Assembly (NCBI GenBank): GCA_009838075.1 | Contig: VXSG01000053.1 | Coordinates: 1-64,000 of the forward strand | Source: Boseongicola sp. SB0665_bin_10 | GTDB lineage: Bacteria > Pseudomonadota > Alphaproteobacteria > Rhodobacterales > Rhodobacteraceae | DNA: 64,000 nucleotides | Direction of reading: 5' to 3' | In this document: piece by piece, positions 6,254 through 14,750 of the stretch | How positions within the stretch are numbered: the first letter of the stretch is position 1 | How the letters are laid out: every line of letters begins with the position of its first letter | Notes under the pieces: model-generated | Seen by the model: only the letters and a program-made list of their open reading frames with translations | What the model was told of the DNA's origin: nothing | Databases searched by the model: none | Translations under genes and position numbers: made by a program

Positions 6254-7660
6254 ATGACATCGACACCCAAGAGACAAAGCCAACGGACACGATGGTCAAC
6301 GCTTGCAGTGACAGTGGCAGGAATGGCACTTCTCGCCGGATGCGGCGGAGGCAAGGGAACCAGCCAGGACGATACCGGCCAGCCTACGATGCAGACGCCG
6401 GACTTGCCGGACAGGGACACCATCTATCAAACAAGCACCGTTGCCGACCTGGTTGCCCTTGGAGCGCGGAAGCTGACCGAAGGCGACTTCAGGTCGGAGA
6501 TTGTCGGCAAGAGGTTGCGCAACAGCGGTGACGTGGATGACGGCGCACACGGGCCGAGCGAAGGCTGGTACTGGACGATCAAGCCCGACGGAACATCAGA
6601 CTCATGGAGCGGAAAGGGGACAGATGACTGGTCAAGCCCTTCGGTATGGACCTTTGAAGATGGCCAGTATTGCCGCCGAGCGGCTGGCAGCAATGCCGAT
6701 TACGGTTGCAGCACCGTCTACGAACTGAACGGCGTCTATCGCTGGTCGGACAGTGGCGACCCGGACAGCCTCAGCAACTGGTCTGTAGAGATCGGGGGAT
6801 GGGACGCAGGTGCGCTTCTCTATGACGGGAAGACCCTGACCGCCCGCAACGTCGCGGCAATGCGACTGGACTTTCCTGAGGGGACAAGCAACGTCATTGA
6901 TCCCGTCGAATTCAGCATGAGGCGCACCAAGGACGGCGAATACGTCGTGATGCTGGACGGCCTGGAACACACCTTCACGCGAGACCAACGCAAATCGTGG
7001 GGCTTGGACGCAAATTACATCCAGGAGCACGATGACGACCCGGACGAGCACGATATGAGCGTCTCATTCTGGAGCACAAGCCATGAGGAGTTGGATGCCG
7101 GACACAGCCGTGGTGAACACTTCGCGGTCTTCAAGGCGGCAAGGGACGCCGAGTTCCATGAGCACGGCACGAATCCAGAACTGCAGACTTTTGTCGTGAT
7201 CGGCAACCCGACATTGGACTTCGACTTCAGCCGCATGAACGGCGTGACTGCCACCTATCAGGGAGGATTTGCGGCATTGGAACTGTTCACAAAGTCATTT
7301 GACGACTTTGATTGGGACTCGGACGACCGCTTAAGGCTTCGATCACGCGAAGGCGTCACGTTGACCGCGAATTTCGCCAACTCCACGATTTCGGGCAACA
7401 TCACCGGCTTTCGGGATGAAGACGCCGACGTGCCATATGGCGTGACCCTGACGATGCCAGAAACGGCGTTCAGTGCCGACGGCTTTTCCGGCGACTTTGC
7501 CGTCTCCGGCGGTGTGGTCAACGCGGCAAGTTACGATGCCTCGTTCTGGGGGCCTGATGCAAACCACGTAGTTGGTACAATTGGCGTTGATGACGCCACG
7601 ACCGCTGGTGGCAAGAATTACGCCGGTGTTGGATGGTTCGGCGTCGGTAAGCAGGAATGA
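6254..7660 (+). CDS. Lipoprotein with transferrin-binding-protein-B-like barrel domain
   Basis: The 468-residue protein has a lipobox (LAGC, about residue 30) followed by a Gly-rich linker. The N-terminal half (about 55-270) is unrecognised and rich in Asp, Trp and Gly. The C-terminal ~150 residues follow the TbpB/SLAM-substrate 8-stranded barrel pattern: VTLTANFANSTISGNITGF, then FSGDFAVSGGVVNAA, then a closing ASFWGPDANHVVGTIGV...YAGVGWFG. Such proteins are surface lipoproteins that bind host or environmental ligands. No TonB receptor or Slam translocon is next to it, so ligand and export route are unknown. ATG at 6254 has AAGGAAAG upstream. Confidence 0.65.
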   Translation: MTSTPKRQSQRTRWSTLAVTVAGMALLAGCGGGKGTSQDDTGQPTMQTPDLPDRDTIYQTSTVADLVALGARKLTEGDFRSEIVGKRLRNSGDVDDGAHGPSEGWYWTIKPDGTSDSWSGKGTDDWSSPSVWTFEDGQYCRRAAGSNADYGCSTVYELNGVYRWSDSGDPDSLSNWSVEIGGWDAGALLYDGKTLTARNVAAMRLDFPEGTSNVIDPVEFSMRRTKDGEYVVMLDGLEHTFTRDQRKSWGLDANYIQEHDDDPDEHDMSVSFWSTSHEELDAGHSRGEHFAVFKAARDAEFHEHGTNPELQTFVVIGNPTLDFDFSRMNGVTATYQGGFAALELFTKSFDDFDWDSDDRLRLRSREGVTLTANFANSTISGNITGFRDEDADVPYGVTLTMPETAFSADGFSGDFAVSGGVVNAASYDASFWGPDANHVVGTIGVDDATTAGGKNYAGVGWFGVGKQE

Positions 7661-7670
7661 TGCCAAAAAC

Positions 7671-7706
7671 CAAAGAGCAAGGGGCGGTCTTTGCCGCCCC
7701 TCTTTG
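7671..7706. terminator. Bidirectional terminator hairpin
   Basis: GGGGCGG (7681-7687) pairs with CCGCCCC (7694-7700); CAAAGA (7671-7676) and TCTTTG (7701-7706) extend the stem past a small bulge. It separates the plus-strand lipoprotein gene from the convergent gene that ends at 7727. Confidence 0.65.
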
Positions 7707-7726
7707 CGTTCAGAAGGTCCGCGCGT

Positions 7727-8062
7727 TCACCCGGCCAGCATCCATCCCACCGCCGCGACCACGGCGGCGGCAGTGACGGAGTTCAGGGCCAGGCCGACAA
7801 CTACGATGCGCACGGTCAGGCGGGTTTCCAGTGAGGCCATGTCGCTGCGCAGGTCCGCCATGTCGTTCCGCAGTTCGCTGCGCAAGTCCGCCATGTCGCT
7901 GCGCAGTTCGCCACGAAGTTCCGCCAGATCGGCCTTGGTCGCCACCCCGCCGGTCACGCCGTCCTTGATCGCCGTGGTGATCGCGGCGGCCTGCCGTTCC
8001 TCTATGCCGCTCTCGCGCAGGAGCCGGGCCGTGGCCAGGGTGTCGAATGCCGCGTCTGCCAT
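7727..8062 (-). CDS. DUF1640/CCDC90-like coiled-coil membrane protein
   Basis: The 111-residue protein has an N-terminal helix (MADAAFDTLATARLLRESG), a long coiled coil with 11-residue units (LRGELRSDMAD, LRSELRNDMAD) and a C-terminal membrane segment (VVVGLALNSVTAAAVVAAVG). This matches small DUF1640-type proteins, relatives of the mitochondrial CCDC90 family, found in many alphaproteobacterial accessory regions. The repeats are visible at DNA level as 33-base units. The ATG at 8062 has an AAGG site; longer in-frame starts add unlikely sequence. Function unknown. Confidence 0.6.
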   Translation of the reverse strand: MADAAFDTLATARLLRESGIEERQAAAITTAIKDGVTGGVATKADLAELRGELRSDMADLRSELRNDMADLRSDMASLETRLTVRIVVVGLALNSVTAAAVVAAVGWMLAG

Positions 8063-8125
8063 GCCGCAAGCCTTACCGGATATTGCCCCGTTCGTCAAAG
8101 ACTGACTTGCGCAGGGTTTGCCGGA

Positions 8126-8329
8126 GTGGTAATCCGGGCCAAGAAAGCAATGGAAACCGGTTGCGACGCAATAGCGAAGGACGGCACGACGGCGGACGAA
8201 CTGGCCGACTCGATGCGCAAAATCAGTCCCGATGACCAAGGCGGCCTCCGGGCGGGCATACCCTTGGGCATGGCTCCTGGCGACAACGAGGATCAGGAGC
8301 GGCTGCTACGTTATCTTCTCGGCTTTTGA
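8126..8329 (+). CDS. Possible small acidic protein
   Basis: A 67-residue frame opens with GTG at 8126 and an internal ATG at 8150 (METGCDAIAKDGTTADELAD). Composition is ordinary for a soluble helical protein and the frame fills an otherwise empty gap between two minus-strand genes. No family is recognised and the ribosome-binding site is weak, so it may not be expressed. Confidence 0.3.
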   Translation: MVIRAKKAMETGCDAIAKDGTTADELADSMRKISPDDQGGLRAGIPLGMAPGDNEDQERLLRYLLGF

Positions 8330-8380
8330 AAGAGGGGTGGCCCTCTGACTTGAGGCCAGACGGTCGCAGGATTCAATCGG

Positions 8381-9382
8381 TTAGCAGCCCATTTGCTGGG
8401 ACAGGGCTTGGTAGACCTGCTGGCGAGATTCGTGGTCCATGGTCGCCAGGTTGTTGATTGACGTTTCCAGGGATGCGGCGGTTTCCGTTGCCATTGACAA
8501 GGCGAGTTCGAGCAGGGCGGTCGGATCAGATTGTGCGAGCGGCTGGAGCATCGCTCTCGCTGCTGCGGTCGCCGGGTCCTGGCTTTGCGTCGATAGGAAG
8601 TCCGCCATGCACGGTGCCAGGACCTCATCGAAGAATTCCTGGCGCACTGCGTCCTTCTGTTCCTGGATGGCCTGTAGGTTTTCAAGTATGCGCTGTTCGG
8701 CGGCCTGGATTTGCTTCTGCTCTTCGTGCTCGGTCTGGATGGCGTTGAAGGCGTCCAAGATTGACTTGCGTTCGGTTTCGGCGTCGCGTGTGTTCCTAGT
8801 TTCCGCCTGTCGCCTGGCTTCGGCTTGGCGGTGCCGTGCGATCTCCAGTTCTCGGACGGCGTGATATTCCCAAGGCTGCTCTCCGTCGAAGAATTGTGAA
8901 CGGTGGAGGCTCGTTGCCACGGCTTCGGCGGCGTGGCGTGTGATGTGCCAGTCTTTGTCGGCGTCCTTGAAGCATTGGTCTCGGTCGAGGCGCGGCTCTT
9001 GCAGACGTTCGTTTTGGGCGGCGTTGCATTCAGCCATGGCGCGGTCGGAGTAATTCGAGGTTTCCACGCAATCAAGCCAGATGCTTCCAGCTTTGTTTCT
9101 GTGTTCCCGGAAGACATTGTCGCACTCCAATTTGGCCCAGGCGACTTCGGTTGTGTCGTTTAGCAGAGCTTCGGCGGCTTTCTGGCATTCCGCACCTTGT
9201 TCAGTGCCGAATTCGTGCTGGTCGTAGCAATCGACGCTGTAGGATGTTTCGTTGGAGTCTTGCGGGTCTGCTATGACGCTTTGCCAGCGAGTTTTCCATT
9301 CCGCTGGCTCGTCGGCGCTGGTTTTCGTGGGCAGGCCGAGGGACAGGGCCGCAACGGCAAGCACTTTGAGGGCAAATCTCAT
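8381..9382 (-). CDS. Periplasmic coiled-coil protein, unknown function
   Basis: The 333-residue protein starts with a signal peptide (MRFALKVLAVAALSLGLP.., cut near TSADE). The mature N-terminal part (about 25-150) contains six spaced cysteines and many acidic residues. A long charged helix follows (about 170-250, HRQAEARRQAETRNTRDAET and EEQKQIQAAEQRILENLQA), typical of a periplasmic coiled coil. The C-terminus ends in Cys. It lies in a minus-strand run with the integrase. I do not recognise the family. Confidence 0.55.
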   Translation of the reverse strand: MRFALKVLAVAALSLGLPTKTSADEPAEWKTRWQSVIADPQDSNETSYSVDCYDQHEFGTEQGAECQKAAEALLNDTTEVAWAKLECDNVFREHRNKAGSIWLDCVETSNYSDRAMAECNAAQNERLQEPRLDRDQCFKDADKDWHITRHAAEAVATSLHRSQFFDGEQPWEYHAVRELEIARHRQAEARRQAETRNTRDAETERKSILDAFNAIQTEHEEQKQIQAAEQRILENLQAIQEQKDAVRQEFFDEVLAPCMADFLSTQSQDPATAAARAMLQPLAQSDPTALLELALSMATETAASLETSINNLATMDHESRQQVYQALSQQMGC

Positions 9383-9455
9383 GTGGAGTCCACAATTCGT
9401 TCCGGCCTGGCAGGTGCCGGGGCCGTTGCAACGTCACCCAAGAATGGCTATGGGG

Positions 9456-9788
9456 TCAATCTTGGGCGCTGGCGTCATCAGGCTTCTTTATGGTCCCCTT
9501 GGGCTTCTTTGCGGTCCCTGCCACGTGCACTTCTGGCTTTCCGGCAGAAAACTGGACAGCGGCCTTCACGATGCGCCTTTGTTCCTCTTCGGTTTGTCCA
9601 ACCATCTTTTCCATCATGGCAAGTACCTTTTCGTTCTGCTTCTTGAGCGACCACCGGTGCCACCATACCAACGGGCTGCTAATCACGAGAATTGCCGTCT
9701 CTGCGCAAAGCAGACCGCGCTCCCACGGGTGTTCCCAGACCCAAGCCACCAACATCGACAGGCACTCCATGCCGTCGTCATCCGACAT
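9456..9788 (-). CDS. Small single-pass membrane protein
   Basis: The 110-residue frame has a hydrophobic segment at about 27-45 (GLLCAETAILVISSPLVWW), a basic helix after it (WSLKKQNEKVLAMMEKMVGQ) and a Lys/Pro-rich tail. It lies between the integrase and the periplasmic coiled-coil gene, all on the minus strand. There is no good ribosome-binding site before the ATG at 9788. Family not recognised. Confidence 0.4.
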   Translation of the reverse strand: MSDDDGMECLSMLVAWVWEHPWERGLLCAETAILVISSPLVWWHRWSLKKQNEKVLAMMEKMVGQTEEEQRRIVKAAVQFSAGKPEVHVAGTAKKPKGTIKKPDDASAQD

Positions 9789-9855
9789 ATTTCATCATTG
9801 CTCAAGCACAATTCCCCAAAGCGAAGGGCAACGGGCAACGGGCCGCACTTGACCA

Positions 9856-10791
9856 TCACAGATACCGCAAAGCCTCTCCAGCGGTCTCGTTGCGGCCATA
9901 CCGGGAGATCATCCGCTCCGAGTTCCACCGACCCTGCCGCATGATCGTCGCGCTCGCAGCCTGGTTGCGCAGCATGGTGATGGCCATGCCGACGCGACCC
10001 GAATGCCCGGAGAACCCGTCCCCAAGCCCGGCGGCCTTCGCGCAGGCGGCGACGCGCCTGGAAACCTGGCGACCGGACAGGCCGAACACCGGTCCCTGCC
10101 GGTCCCGGCCTTGCAGTTCAGCCCAGCGCTCCAGGTCGCGCATGGCCAGGCGGCTGACGGCGACGACAGCGCCATCGCCCTCCTGGTCGGTCTTGGACCG
10201 CGTGACCGTCAGGCGTCCGCTCCCGTCCGCCTCCGTCCCGACCTGCGACCAGTCGAGCGCGGCGGCCTCGGAGCGCCGCAGGCCGGTGCAGGCCAGGAGC
10301 GAGACGATGGCTATATCCCGCGCAACCTTCGGGTTCCCGTCCGCAGCGCCGTTGAGAGCGCCGCGTATGGCCTCCACCGCCTCGGCGGTCAGTGCGGCAG
10401 CTTGCTTCTGTGATGCACCTGCCTGCGCCGCCTGGCGCACGAGTCCCTGCATGGCAGTCTTCACCACGCGATCCGCGCAAGGGTTCGCATGGCCTGCGGC
10501 GTCGTGCGCTGCGGCGATGGCGGCGACCGCCAGCCTAAGCGAGGCCACTGACTTCCCTTCCTCGGCTCGCTCCGCGACGAACAGGGCCACGGCTTCGGGC
10601 CGGGCGGGCATGACCCTTGCGCCGTGGGCGGCAGACCATTCTTCCCATTTCCTCCACGAGGCGCGGTATGCGCGGACGGTATTGGCCGACTTGCTGTCGC
10701 GGATCGCGGCCTCCAAGCGTTCCGAGACGTTGGCGGCGACTGCGTTTTCGCCGGTCTTGACTGTCGGCGTCAGATGATCGAATCGTTTCAT
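9856..10791 (-). CDS. Tyrosine recombinase / integrase
   Basis: The 311-residue protein has an N-terminal core-binding (SAM-like) domain (about 20-125) and a C-terminal catalytic domain. Catalytic residues are visible: Arg172 in TGLRRSEAA, Lys200 in RSKTDQEG, His263 and Arg266 in HSGR, Trp289 in GRW, and the nucleophile Tyr298 in SRYGR. The ATG at 10791 has a strong AGGAGG seven bases upstream. The gene lies 227 bases from the 3' end of tRNA-Pro and reads away from it, as expected for an integrase acting at that tRNA. Confidence 0.93.
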   Translation of the reverse strand: MKRFDHLTPTVKTGENAVAANVSERLEAAIRDSKSANTVRAYRASWRKWEEWSAAHGARVMPARPEAVALFVAERAEEGKSVASLRLAVAAIAAAHDAAGHANPCADRVVKTAMQGLVRQAAQAGASQKQAAALTAEAVEAIRGALNGAADGNPKVARDIAIVSLLACTGLRRSEAAALDWSQVGTEADGSGRLTVTRSKTDQEGDGAVVAVSRLAMRDLERWAELQGRDRQGPVFGLSGRQVSRRVAACAKAAGLGDGFSGHSGRVGMAITMLRNQAASATIMRQGRWNSERMISRYGRNETAGEALRYL

Positions 10792-10950
10792 GTGGTTGCT
10801 CCTCCTGTGAGCATTTGGGCGGGACTTGTAGGATGGTCCCGCCACACGCCACCATGCTGACGGATGCGAGTCAAGCGGGGGGAGCCATTCCCCTCGTGGG
10901 GCAGAATGCGGTGATTCGCACTTGCCCCGCCATGGTTCTCATTCTCCTAA

Positions 10951-10970
10951 TGGTGAGTCATTGGTGAGTC
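10951..10970. repeat. Direct repeat TGGTGAGTC x2 between tRNA and integrase
   Basis: TGGTGAGTC occurs at 10951-10959 and 10962-10970, 11 bases apart (one helical turn), in the gap between the integrase start and the tRNA 3' end. This is where arm-type integrase or excisionase sites are expected. The role is inferred from position only. Confidence 0.4.
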
Positions 10971-11017
10971 GGTTCAAATTTTAGTTTGCGATTTTCTCTT
11001 GAAATCTCTTGTTTTTA

Positions 11018-11094
11018 TGGTCGGGACGGCAGGATTTGAACCTGCGGCCACCTGTTCCCAAAACAGGTGCGCTACCAGACTGCGCTACGCCCCG
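11018..11094 (-). tRNA. tRNA-Pro (anticodon TGG)
   Basis: The minus strand gives a complete cloverleaf. Acceptor arm CGGGGCG pairs with CGTCCCG (one G-T), the anticodon stem CCTGT/ACAGG encloses loop TTTGGGA (anticodon TGG, G37), and the T-loop is GTTCAAATC. A73 and an encoded CCA complete 77 bases. Its 3' end faces the integrase and is the likely attachment site of the element. Confidence 0.95.
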
Positions 11095-11329
11095 ACTCCG
11101 TCGCTTCCATACCGCAAAGAGATTCCACTTGGCAAATTGCTTGTGCATGAGTTTGCAGACTTCCCTGCATGCGAGGGTCAGCGGACCCTCCCCAAGCCGG
11201 GATACCGGAAATTGCGGACGCGAGACGATGAACGGCAGGAACGCGGTGCCGTGCCTGAAGCCGTGCTTGCGGGACCCGCGCGTTCCAGGCCAAAGGCGTC
11301 ACGGCGTTTCCGATCCAATTGCCCGCAGG

Positions 11330-11791
11330 CTATCCGCAGGGCCAGGCCGGGTTCGGTCCGATGACGGGATGCCGAAGCTCGCTTCCCTCGCTGATGCCAA
11401 TCCTGCGAGCCAGGCCGCCATTGATTTCAAGCACGAACTTGACGCCTTCGCCGCCGTCAATGTGTGTCTCGTCAAACGGAATCGCGTTCTCGTGGACCCT
11501 TGTCACCTTTCCCGAGGGTGTCATGAAGATCATGTCGAGCGGAATTCGGGTGTTCTTCATCCAGAACGCCGCGCGGCGCGGCGCTTCGTACGCGAAGAGC
11601 ATTCCGCTTCCCGATGGCAGCAAGTCACGGTGCATCAGGCCGAGCGACCGTTCGTCGGGTTCATCCGCAAGCTCGACGGTGAACCGCGCGCGGCCCCAGT
11701 CGCCACGCAGGTCGACCCGGTCAACCGAGCAGTCGGCAGACGCTGTACCGGCAAGCGCAAGCAGGGCAGCAAATCCGAATCCTGCACGCAT
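11330..11791 (-). CDS. DUF192 family exported protein
   Basis: The 153-residue protein begins with a signal peptide (AGFGFAALLALAGTASA, about 3-21). The remainder is a DUF192 domain with the characteristic phrases ERSLGLMHRD, MLFAYEAPRRAAFWMKNT and IPLDMIF followed by a V-x-E-x-N-G-G end. Biochemical function of DUF192 is not established. It starts 2 bases after the stop of the cold-shock gene, so the two form an operon, a pairing I have seen as common in alphaproteobacteria. Start chosen at the ATG preceding the signal peptide. Confidence 0.85.
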   Translation of the reverse strand: MRAGFGFAALLALAGTASADCSVDRVDLRGDWGRARFTVELADEPDERSLGLMHRDLLPSGSGMLFAYEAPRRAAFWMKNTRIPLDMIFMTPSGKVTRVHENAIPFDETHIDGGEGVKFVLEINGGLARRIGISEGSELRHPVIGPNPAWPCG

Positions 11792-11793
11792 CG

Positions 11794-12327
11794 CTACTCG
11801 GATCTCAGGCCCGCTTCCCAGGACGTGATCTGAGTGGCCATGCGGCCCCGCTTGCCTTCCACGACCCTGATTGACACCGCCTCGCCGGGCTGAAGGTCGG
11901 CAAGCTCCGACCGCCTCAAAATTTCGATGTGGAGAAAGACATCCTCGTTGCAGCCGTAGACATTTGCAAATCCAAACCCCTTTGCCTTGTCGAACCACTT
12001 CACGCGGGCCGGTTCCAGCGGCAAAGACAAGTCAACCGGTTCGTTGAACTCGCCGCCATCCGGGACGGCATCATCCGTCGCGGATGTGGCGGGCGGATCT
12101 ATCCGGAGCACTTCGATCGCCTGAATTCCTCGTGCCGTTTCCTGAATCACGACTTCGATCCCCGCCGAGTCCGCGACGGAGGATTGGCCGTAGTTGCGAA
12201 GCACGTTTGCATGAAGCAGGATGTCGGGCCCGCCCTCGTCGGAAACGACAAAGCCGAATCCTTTCGACGGATCAAACCACTTTACGGTTCCAGTGACGCG
12301 CGCGCCGCCTTTGCTGAGGTCGGTCAT
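11794..12327 (-). CDS. Double cold-shock-domain protein
   Basis: The 177-residue protein contains two cold-shock domains. The first (about 11-75) has VTGTVKWFDPSKGFGFV; the second (about 105-170) has ARVKWFDKAKGFGFANV. RNP1-type KGFGF is intact in both. An acidic linker joins them. Tandem CSD proteins of this size are typical of alphaproteobacteria and bind single-stranded nucleic acid, probably as RNA chaperones. It is the first gene of a pair with the DUF192 gene. Confidence 0.92.
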   Translation of the reverse strand: MTDLSKGGARVTGTVKWFDPSKGFGFVVSDEGGPDILLHANVLRNYGQSSVADSAGIEVVIQETARGIQAIEVLRIDPPATSATDDAVPDGGEFNEPVDLSLPLEPARVKWFDKAKGFGFANVYGCNEDVFLHIEILRRSELADLQPGEAVSIRVVEGKRGRMATQITSWEAGLRSE

Positions 12328-12440
12328 CTAGGCATCATCCCTTGGGCCGTTGCCCAACATGGGTCTAGTTTGTGCCATTGGCGCGATCACGCGCAACCAA
12401 AAAAACCGACCAATTCCGCAACAATTTCGGCAGAAACGCG

Positions 12441-13058
12441 CTAAGGATAAAGGCGTTCGACCTCCCAGGCGGCAGCAGGCGAAGCTCTTGTCCAGCGGAA
12501 TCGGTCGTGGAGCCGGAATTCGCCATCGGCCCAAAGCTCGATCTCGACGGGCAAGATCCCGAAACCGCCCCAGAAGGGCGGGCGTTTCGGATCGAGTCCA
12601 TGGATGACACCCATCTTCGCCGCCCTGACCATCAATGCCTTCCGGGAAGACAACGGCTGGGACTGACGCGATGCCCAGGCCCCCACCCGGCTTTGCACCG
12701 CCCGCGTGGCAAAGTATCGGTCGGCCGCCGCGCCGTCCTCGACAGTTACGGCGCCACGCACCCGGACCTGGCGGCGAAGGCTCTTCCAGTGGAGGACGAA
12801 CGCCGCCCTTTCGGAATTCCTTAGCTCCCGCGCCTTCACGCTGCCGTAGTTGGTGTAGAAGACAAAGGCGCCATTCTCGATCCCCTTGAGCAATACCATG
12901 CGCACGTTCGGCAGGCCGGACACGTCCACCGTTGCGAGGGCCATCGCGCCCGGATCGTTCGGTTCGGTCCCTTCCGCCTCGTTCAGCCAACGGCCCACAA
13001 TGGCCATCGGGTCATTGCCTTCGAAAATTCCGCCTCTGTCCATCGTGCCCGCCTTCAC
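12441..13058 (-). CDS. pdxH: Pyridoxamine 5'-phosphate oxidase
   Basis: The 205-residue protein matches PdxH, the FMN enzyme that oxidises pyridoxamine- or pyridoxine-5'-phosphate to pyridoxal-5'-phosphate in the cytoplasm. Family phrases include [21 protein letters not shown] (FMN and substrate site, about 40-60), [33 protein letters not shown] and the C-terminal [10 protein letters not shown]...WEVERLYP. It lies divergently from fabI with 65 bases between the starts, room for back-to-back promoters. PLP made here would serve the aminotransferase elsewhere in the window. Confidence 0.95.
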   Translation of the reverse strand: MKAGTMDRGGIFEGNDPMAIVGRWLNEAEGTEPNDPGAMALATVDVSGLPNVRMVLLKGIENGAFVFYTNYGSVKARELRNSERAAFVLHWKSLRRQVRVRGAVTVEDGAAADRYFATRAVQSRVGAWASRQSQPLSSRKALMVRAAKMGVIHGLDPKRPPFWGGFGILPVEIELWADGEFRLHDRFRWTRASPAAAWEVERLYP

Positions 13059-13123
13059 GCCCTTGATGCACCTGACGTGATCGCATAGACCCGCTGCACG
13101 GTAAACGGGGCGAGGATCAAAAT

Positions 13124-13939
13124 ATGTCCGCAGGGCTTATGACGGGCAAACGGGGCCTGATCATGGGGCTGGCCAACGAGAGGTCGATCGCTTGGGGAAT
13201 TGCCAAGACGGTTGCCGATCATGGCGCCGAACTCGCGTTTTCGTATCAGGGCGACGCGCTCCTGAAGCGCGTTGGACCCTTGTCCGAGCAGCTGGGCTCG
13301 AACATCGTCCTGCCTTGCGACGTGGCGGACATGTGCGACGTGGATTCGCTGTTCAAGGAGCTTGAAGAACGCTGGGGCAAGCTTGACTTCGTCGTTCACG
13401 CGATCGGATTTTCCGACAAGAACGAGCTGCGTGGCCGCTATGTCGACACGAGCCGTGACAACTTCCTCACGTCGATGGACATCTCAGTGTATTCCTTCAC
13501 CGCGATCGCAAGGCGGGCGGCGGCGATCATGCCTGATGGCGGATCGCTCCTGACCCTGACCTACTACGGGGCAGAGCGGGTGATGCCTCATTACAACGTG
13601 ATGGGTGTCTGCAAGGCTGCACTGGAAGCCAGCGTGCGTTACATTGCCGAGGATCTCGGAAGGGACGGCATCCGTTGCAATGCCATCAGCGCGGGCACGA
13701 TCAAGACCCTGGCCGCCTCCGGGATCGGCGACTTCCGTTACATCCTGAAATGGAACGAGTACAATTCTCCGCTCAGACGCAACGTGAGCATCGAGGATGT
13801 CGGCAATGCCGCGCTCTATCTTCTTTCCGACCTGGGATCGGCCGTCACGGGCGAGGTTCATCATGTGGACTCCGGCTATCATGTTGTCGGCATGAAGGCG
13901 CTCGACGCTCCGGACATGACTTACGAAGGAAGGGAATGA
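13124..13939 (+). CDS. fabI: Enoyl-[acyl-carrier-protein] reductase (NADH)
   Basis: The 271-residue SDR-fold protein is FabI, which reduces trans-2-enoyl-ACP in the last step of each fatty-acid elongation cycle. The cofactor loop reads [11 protein letters not shown] (15-25) rather than the plain TGxxxGxG, as in FabI. The catalytic pair is Tyr157 and Lys164 (Y-x6-K), within [19 protein letters not shown]. Length is normal. It stands alone here, followed 145 bases later by the xanthine phosphoribosyltransferase gene. Confidence 0.95.
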   Translation: MSAGLMTGKRGLIMGLANERSIAWGIAKTVADHGAELAFSYQGDALLKRVGPLSEQLGSNIVLPCDVADMCDVDSLFKELEERWGKLDFVVHAIGFSDKNELRGRYVDTSRDNFLTSMDISVYSFTAIARRAAAIMPDGGSLLTLTYYGAERVMPHYNVMGVCKAALEASVRYIAEDLGRDGIRCNAISAGTIKTLAASGIGDFRYILKWNEYNSPLRRNVSIEDVGNAALYLLSDLGSAVTGEVHHVDSGYHVVGMKALDAPDMTYEGRE

Positions 13940-14084
13940 TGCCGCCTGGCGCCGGAATGGCAGACTCGGATTCAAGGCAATCCCTGACTGGACCCGGCCG
14001 ATGCCGTTCTGCGAGGAACCGATGTCGCGCAGGCCGGTCGCGCCTGCCGGAGGCGTTCCCGCCAATTGATCGACAGGACGGATC

Positions 14085-14588
14085 GTGACCGAACGCCTGC
14101 CGCACGAAAAGGGCTTCCACGTCAGCTGGGACCAGATGCATCGCGACGCACGTGCGCTCGCCTGGCGGCTGGATGGGCGCGGCCCGCTTGACGGCAGGTG
14201 GAAGGCCGTCGTGGCGATCACGCGTGGCGGCATGGCACCGGCAATGATCGTGGCGCGCGAACTCGACATTCGAATCGTGGACACGATCAGCGTGAAGAGC
14301 TACGATCACCAGTCCCAGACCGATGCGCGGATCCTGAAGTCTCCGGACTCGGAAATGATGGGGGACGGGGCGGGCATCCTCGTTGTGGACGACCTGGTCG
14401 ATACCGGCCAGACGCTTGAACTCGTCCGACGACACTACCCGAAGGCGCACTTCGCCACTGTCTACGCCAAGCCCATGGGCGAACAGCAAGTGGACACGTT
14501 CATCACCGGCGTCAGCCAGGACACCTGGATATTCTTTCCGTGGGACATGGCGCTCCAGTATGTCGAGCCGTACCGGGGCACCGATTGA
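14085..14588 (+). CDS. gpt: Xanthine phosphoribosyltransferase
   Basis: The 167-residue protein is a type I phosphoribosyltransferase of the Gpt group, converting xanthine or guanine plus PRPP to the nucleotide in purine salvage. The PRPP loop [13 protein letters not shown] lies at about 98-110, the N-terminal PPi loop is [10 protein letters not shown] (45-54), and the C-terminal IFFPWDM is the Gpt purine-site signature. The start overlaps no neighbour. Length fits the family. Confidence 0.9.
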   Translation: MTERLPHEKGFHVSWDQMHRDARALAWRLDGRGPLDGRWKAVVAITRGGMAPAMIVARELDIRIVDTISVKSYDHQSQTDARILKSPDSEMMGDGAGILVVDDLVDTGQTLELVRRHYPKAHFATVYAKPMGEQQVDTFITGVSQDTWIFFPWDMALQYVEPYRGTD

Positions 14589-14750
14589 AGGCCTTCGCTC
14601 GCACATCGGAAACTGGCGGCGGGATCCGCGCGTGACGGCGCAAGTTGCCCCGGCACGTCTCCTGCGACACGTCCTTTGACATAATGAATTGGCATGCCGG
14701 GGCAGTGCGAGGCCGCCCCGGACGAGTGGGACGCGGCGTGTCCGCGGACG

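Larger units (their letters stand above)
1..11017. mobile_element. Integrated element at tRNA-Pro (left end outside window)
   Basis: A tyrosine recombinase (9856-10791) sits directly beside the 3' end of a tRNA-Pro gene, which is the usual arrangement for integrative elements using a tRNA 3' end as attachment site. The interval carries typical accessory genes (ArdC-like antirestriction protein, shortened sliding-clamp homologue, many small unknown proteins) and ordinary housekeeping genes resume right after the tRNA. I looked for a second copy of the tRNA 3' end within the window and did not see one, so the left junction must lie before base 1. No relaxase, replicase or conjugation gene is visible here, so I cannot say whether it is an ICE, a mobilisable island or a phage satellite. 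Confidence 0.72.

Noticed and set aside
9437-9466. Inverted repeat CCCAAGA/TCTTGGG
   Set aside because: A 7-bp stem with a 16-base loop and no T-run is too weak to call a terminator or operator.
1-11017. Left attachment copy of the tRNA-Pro 3' end
   Set aside because: No second copy of the tRNA 3' sequence was found in the window, so the left end is placed outside.
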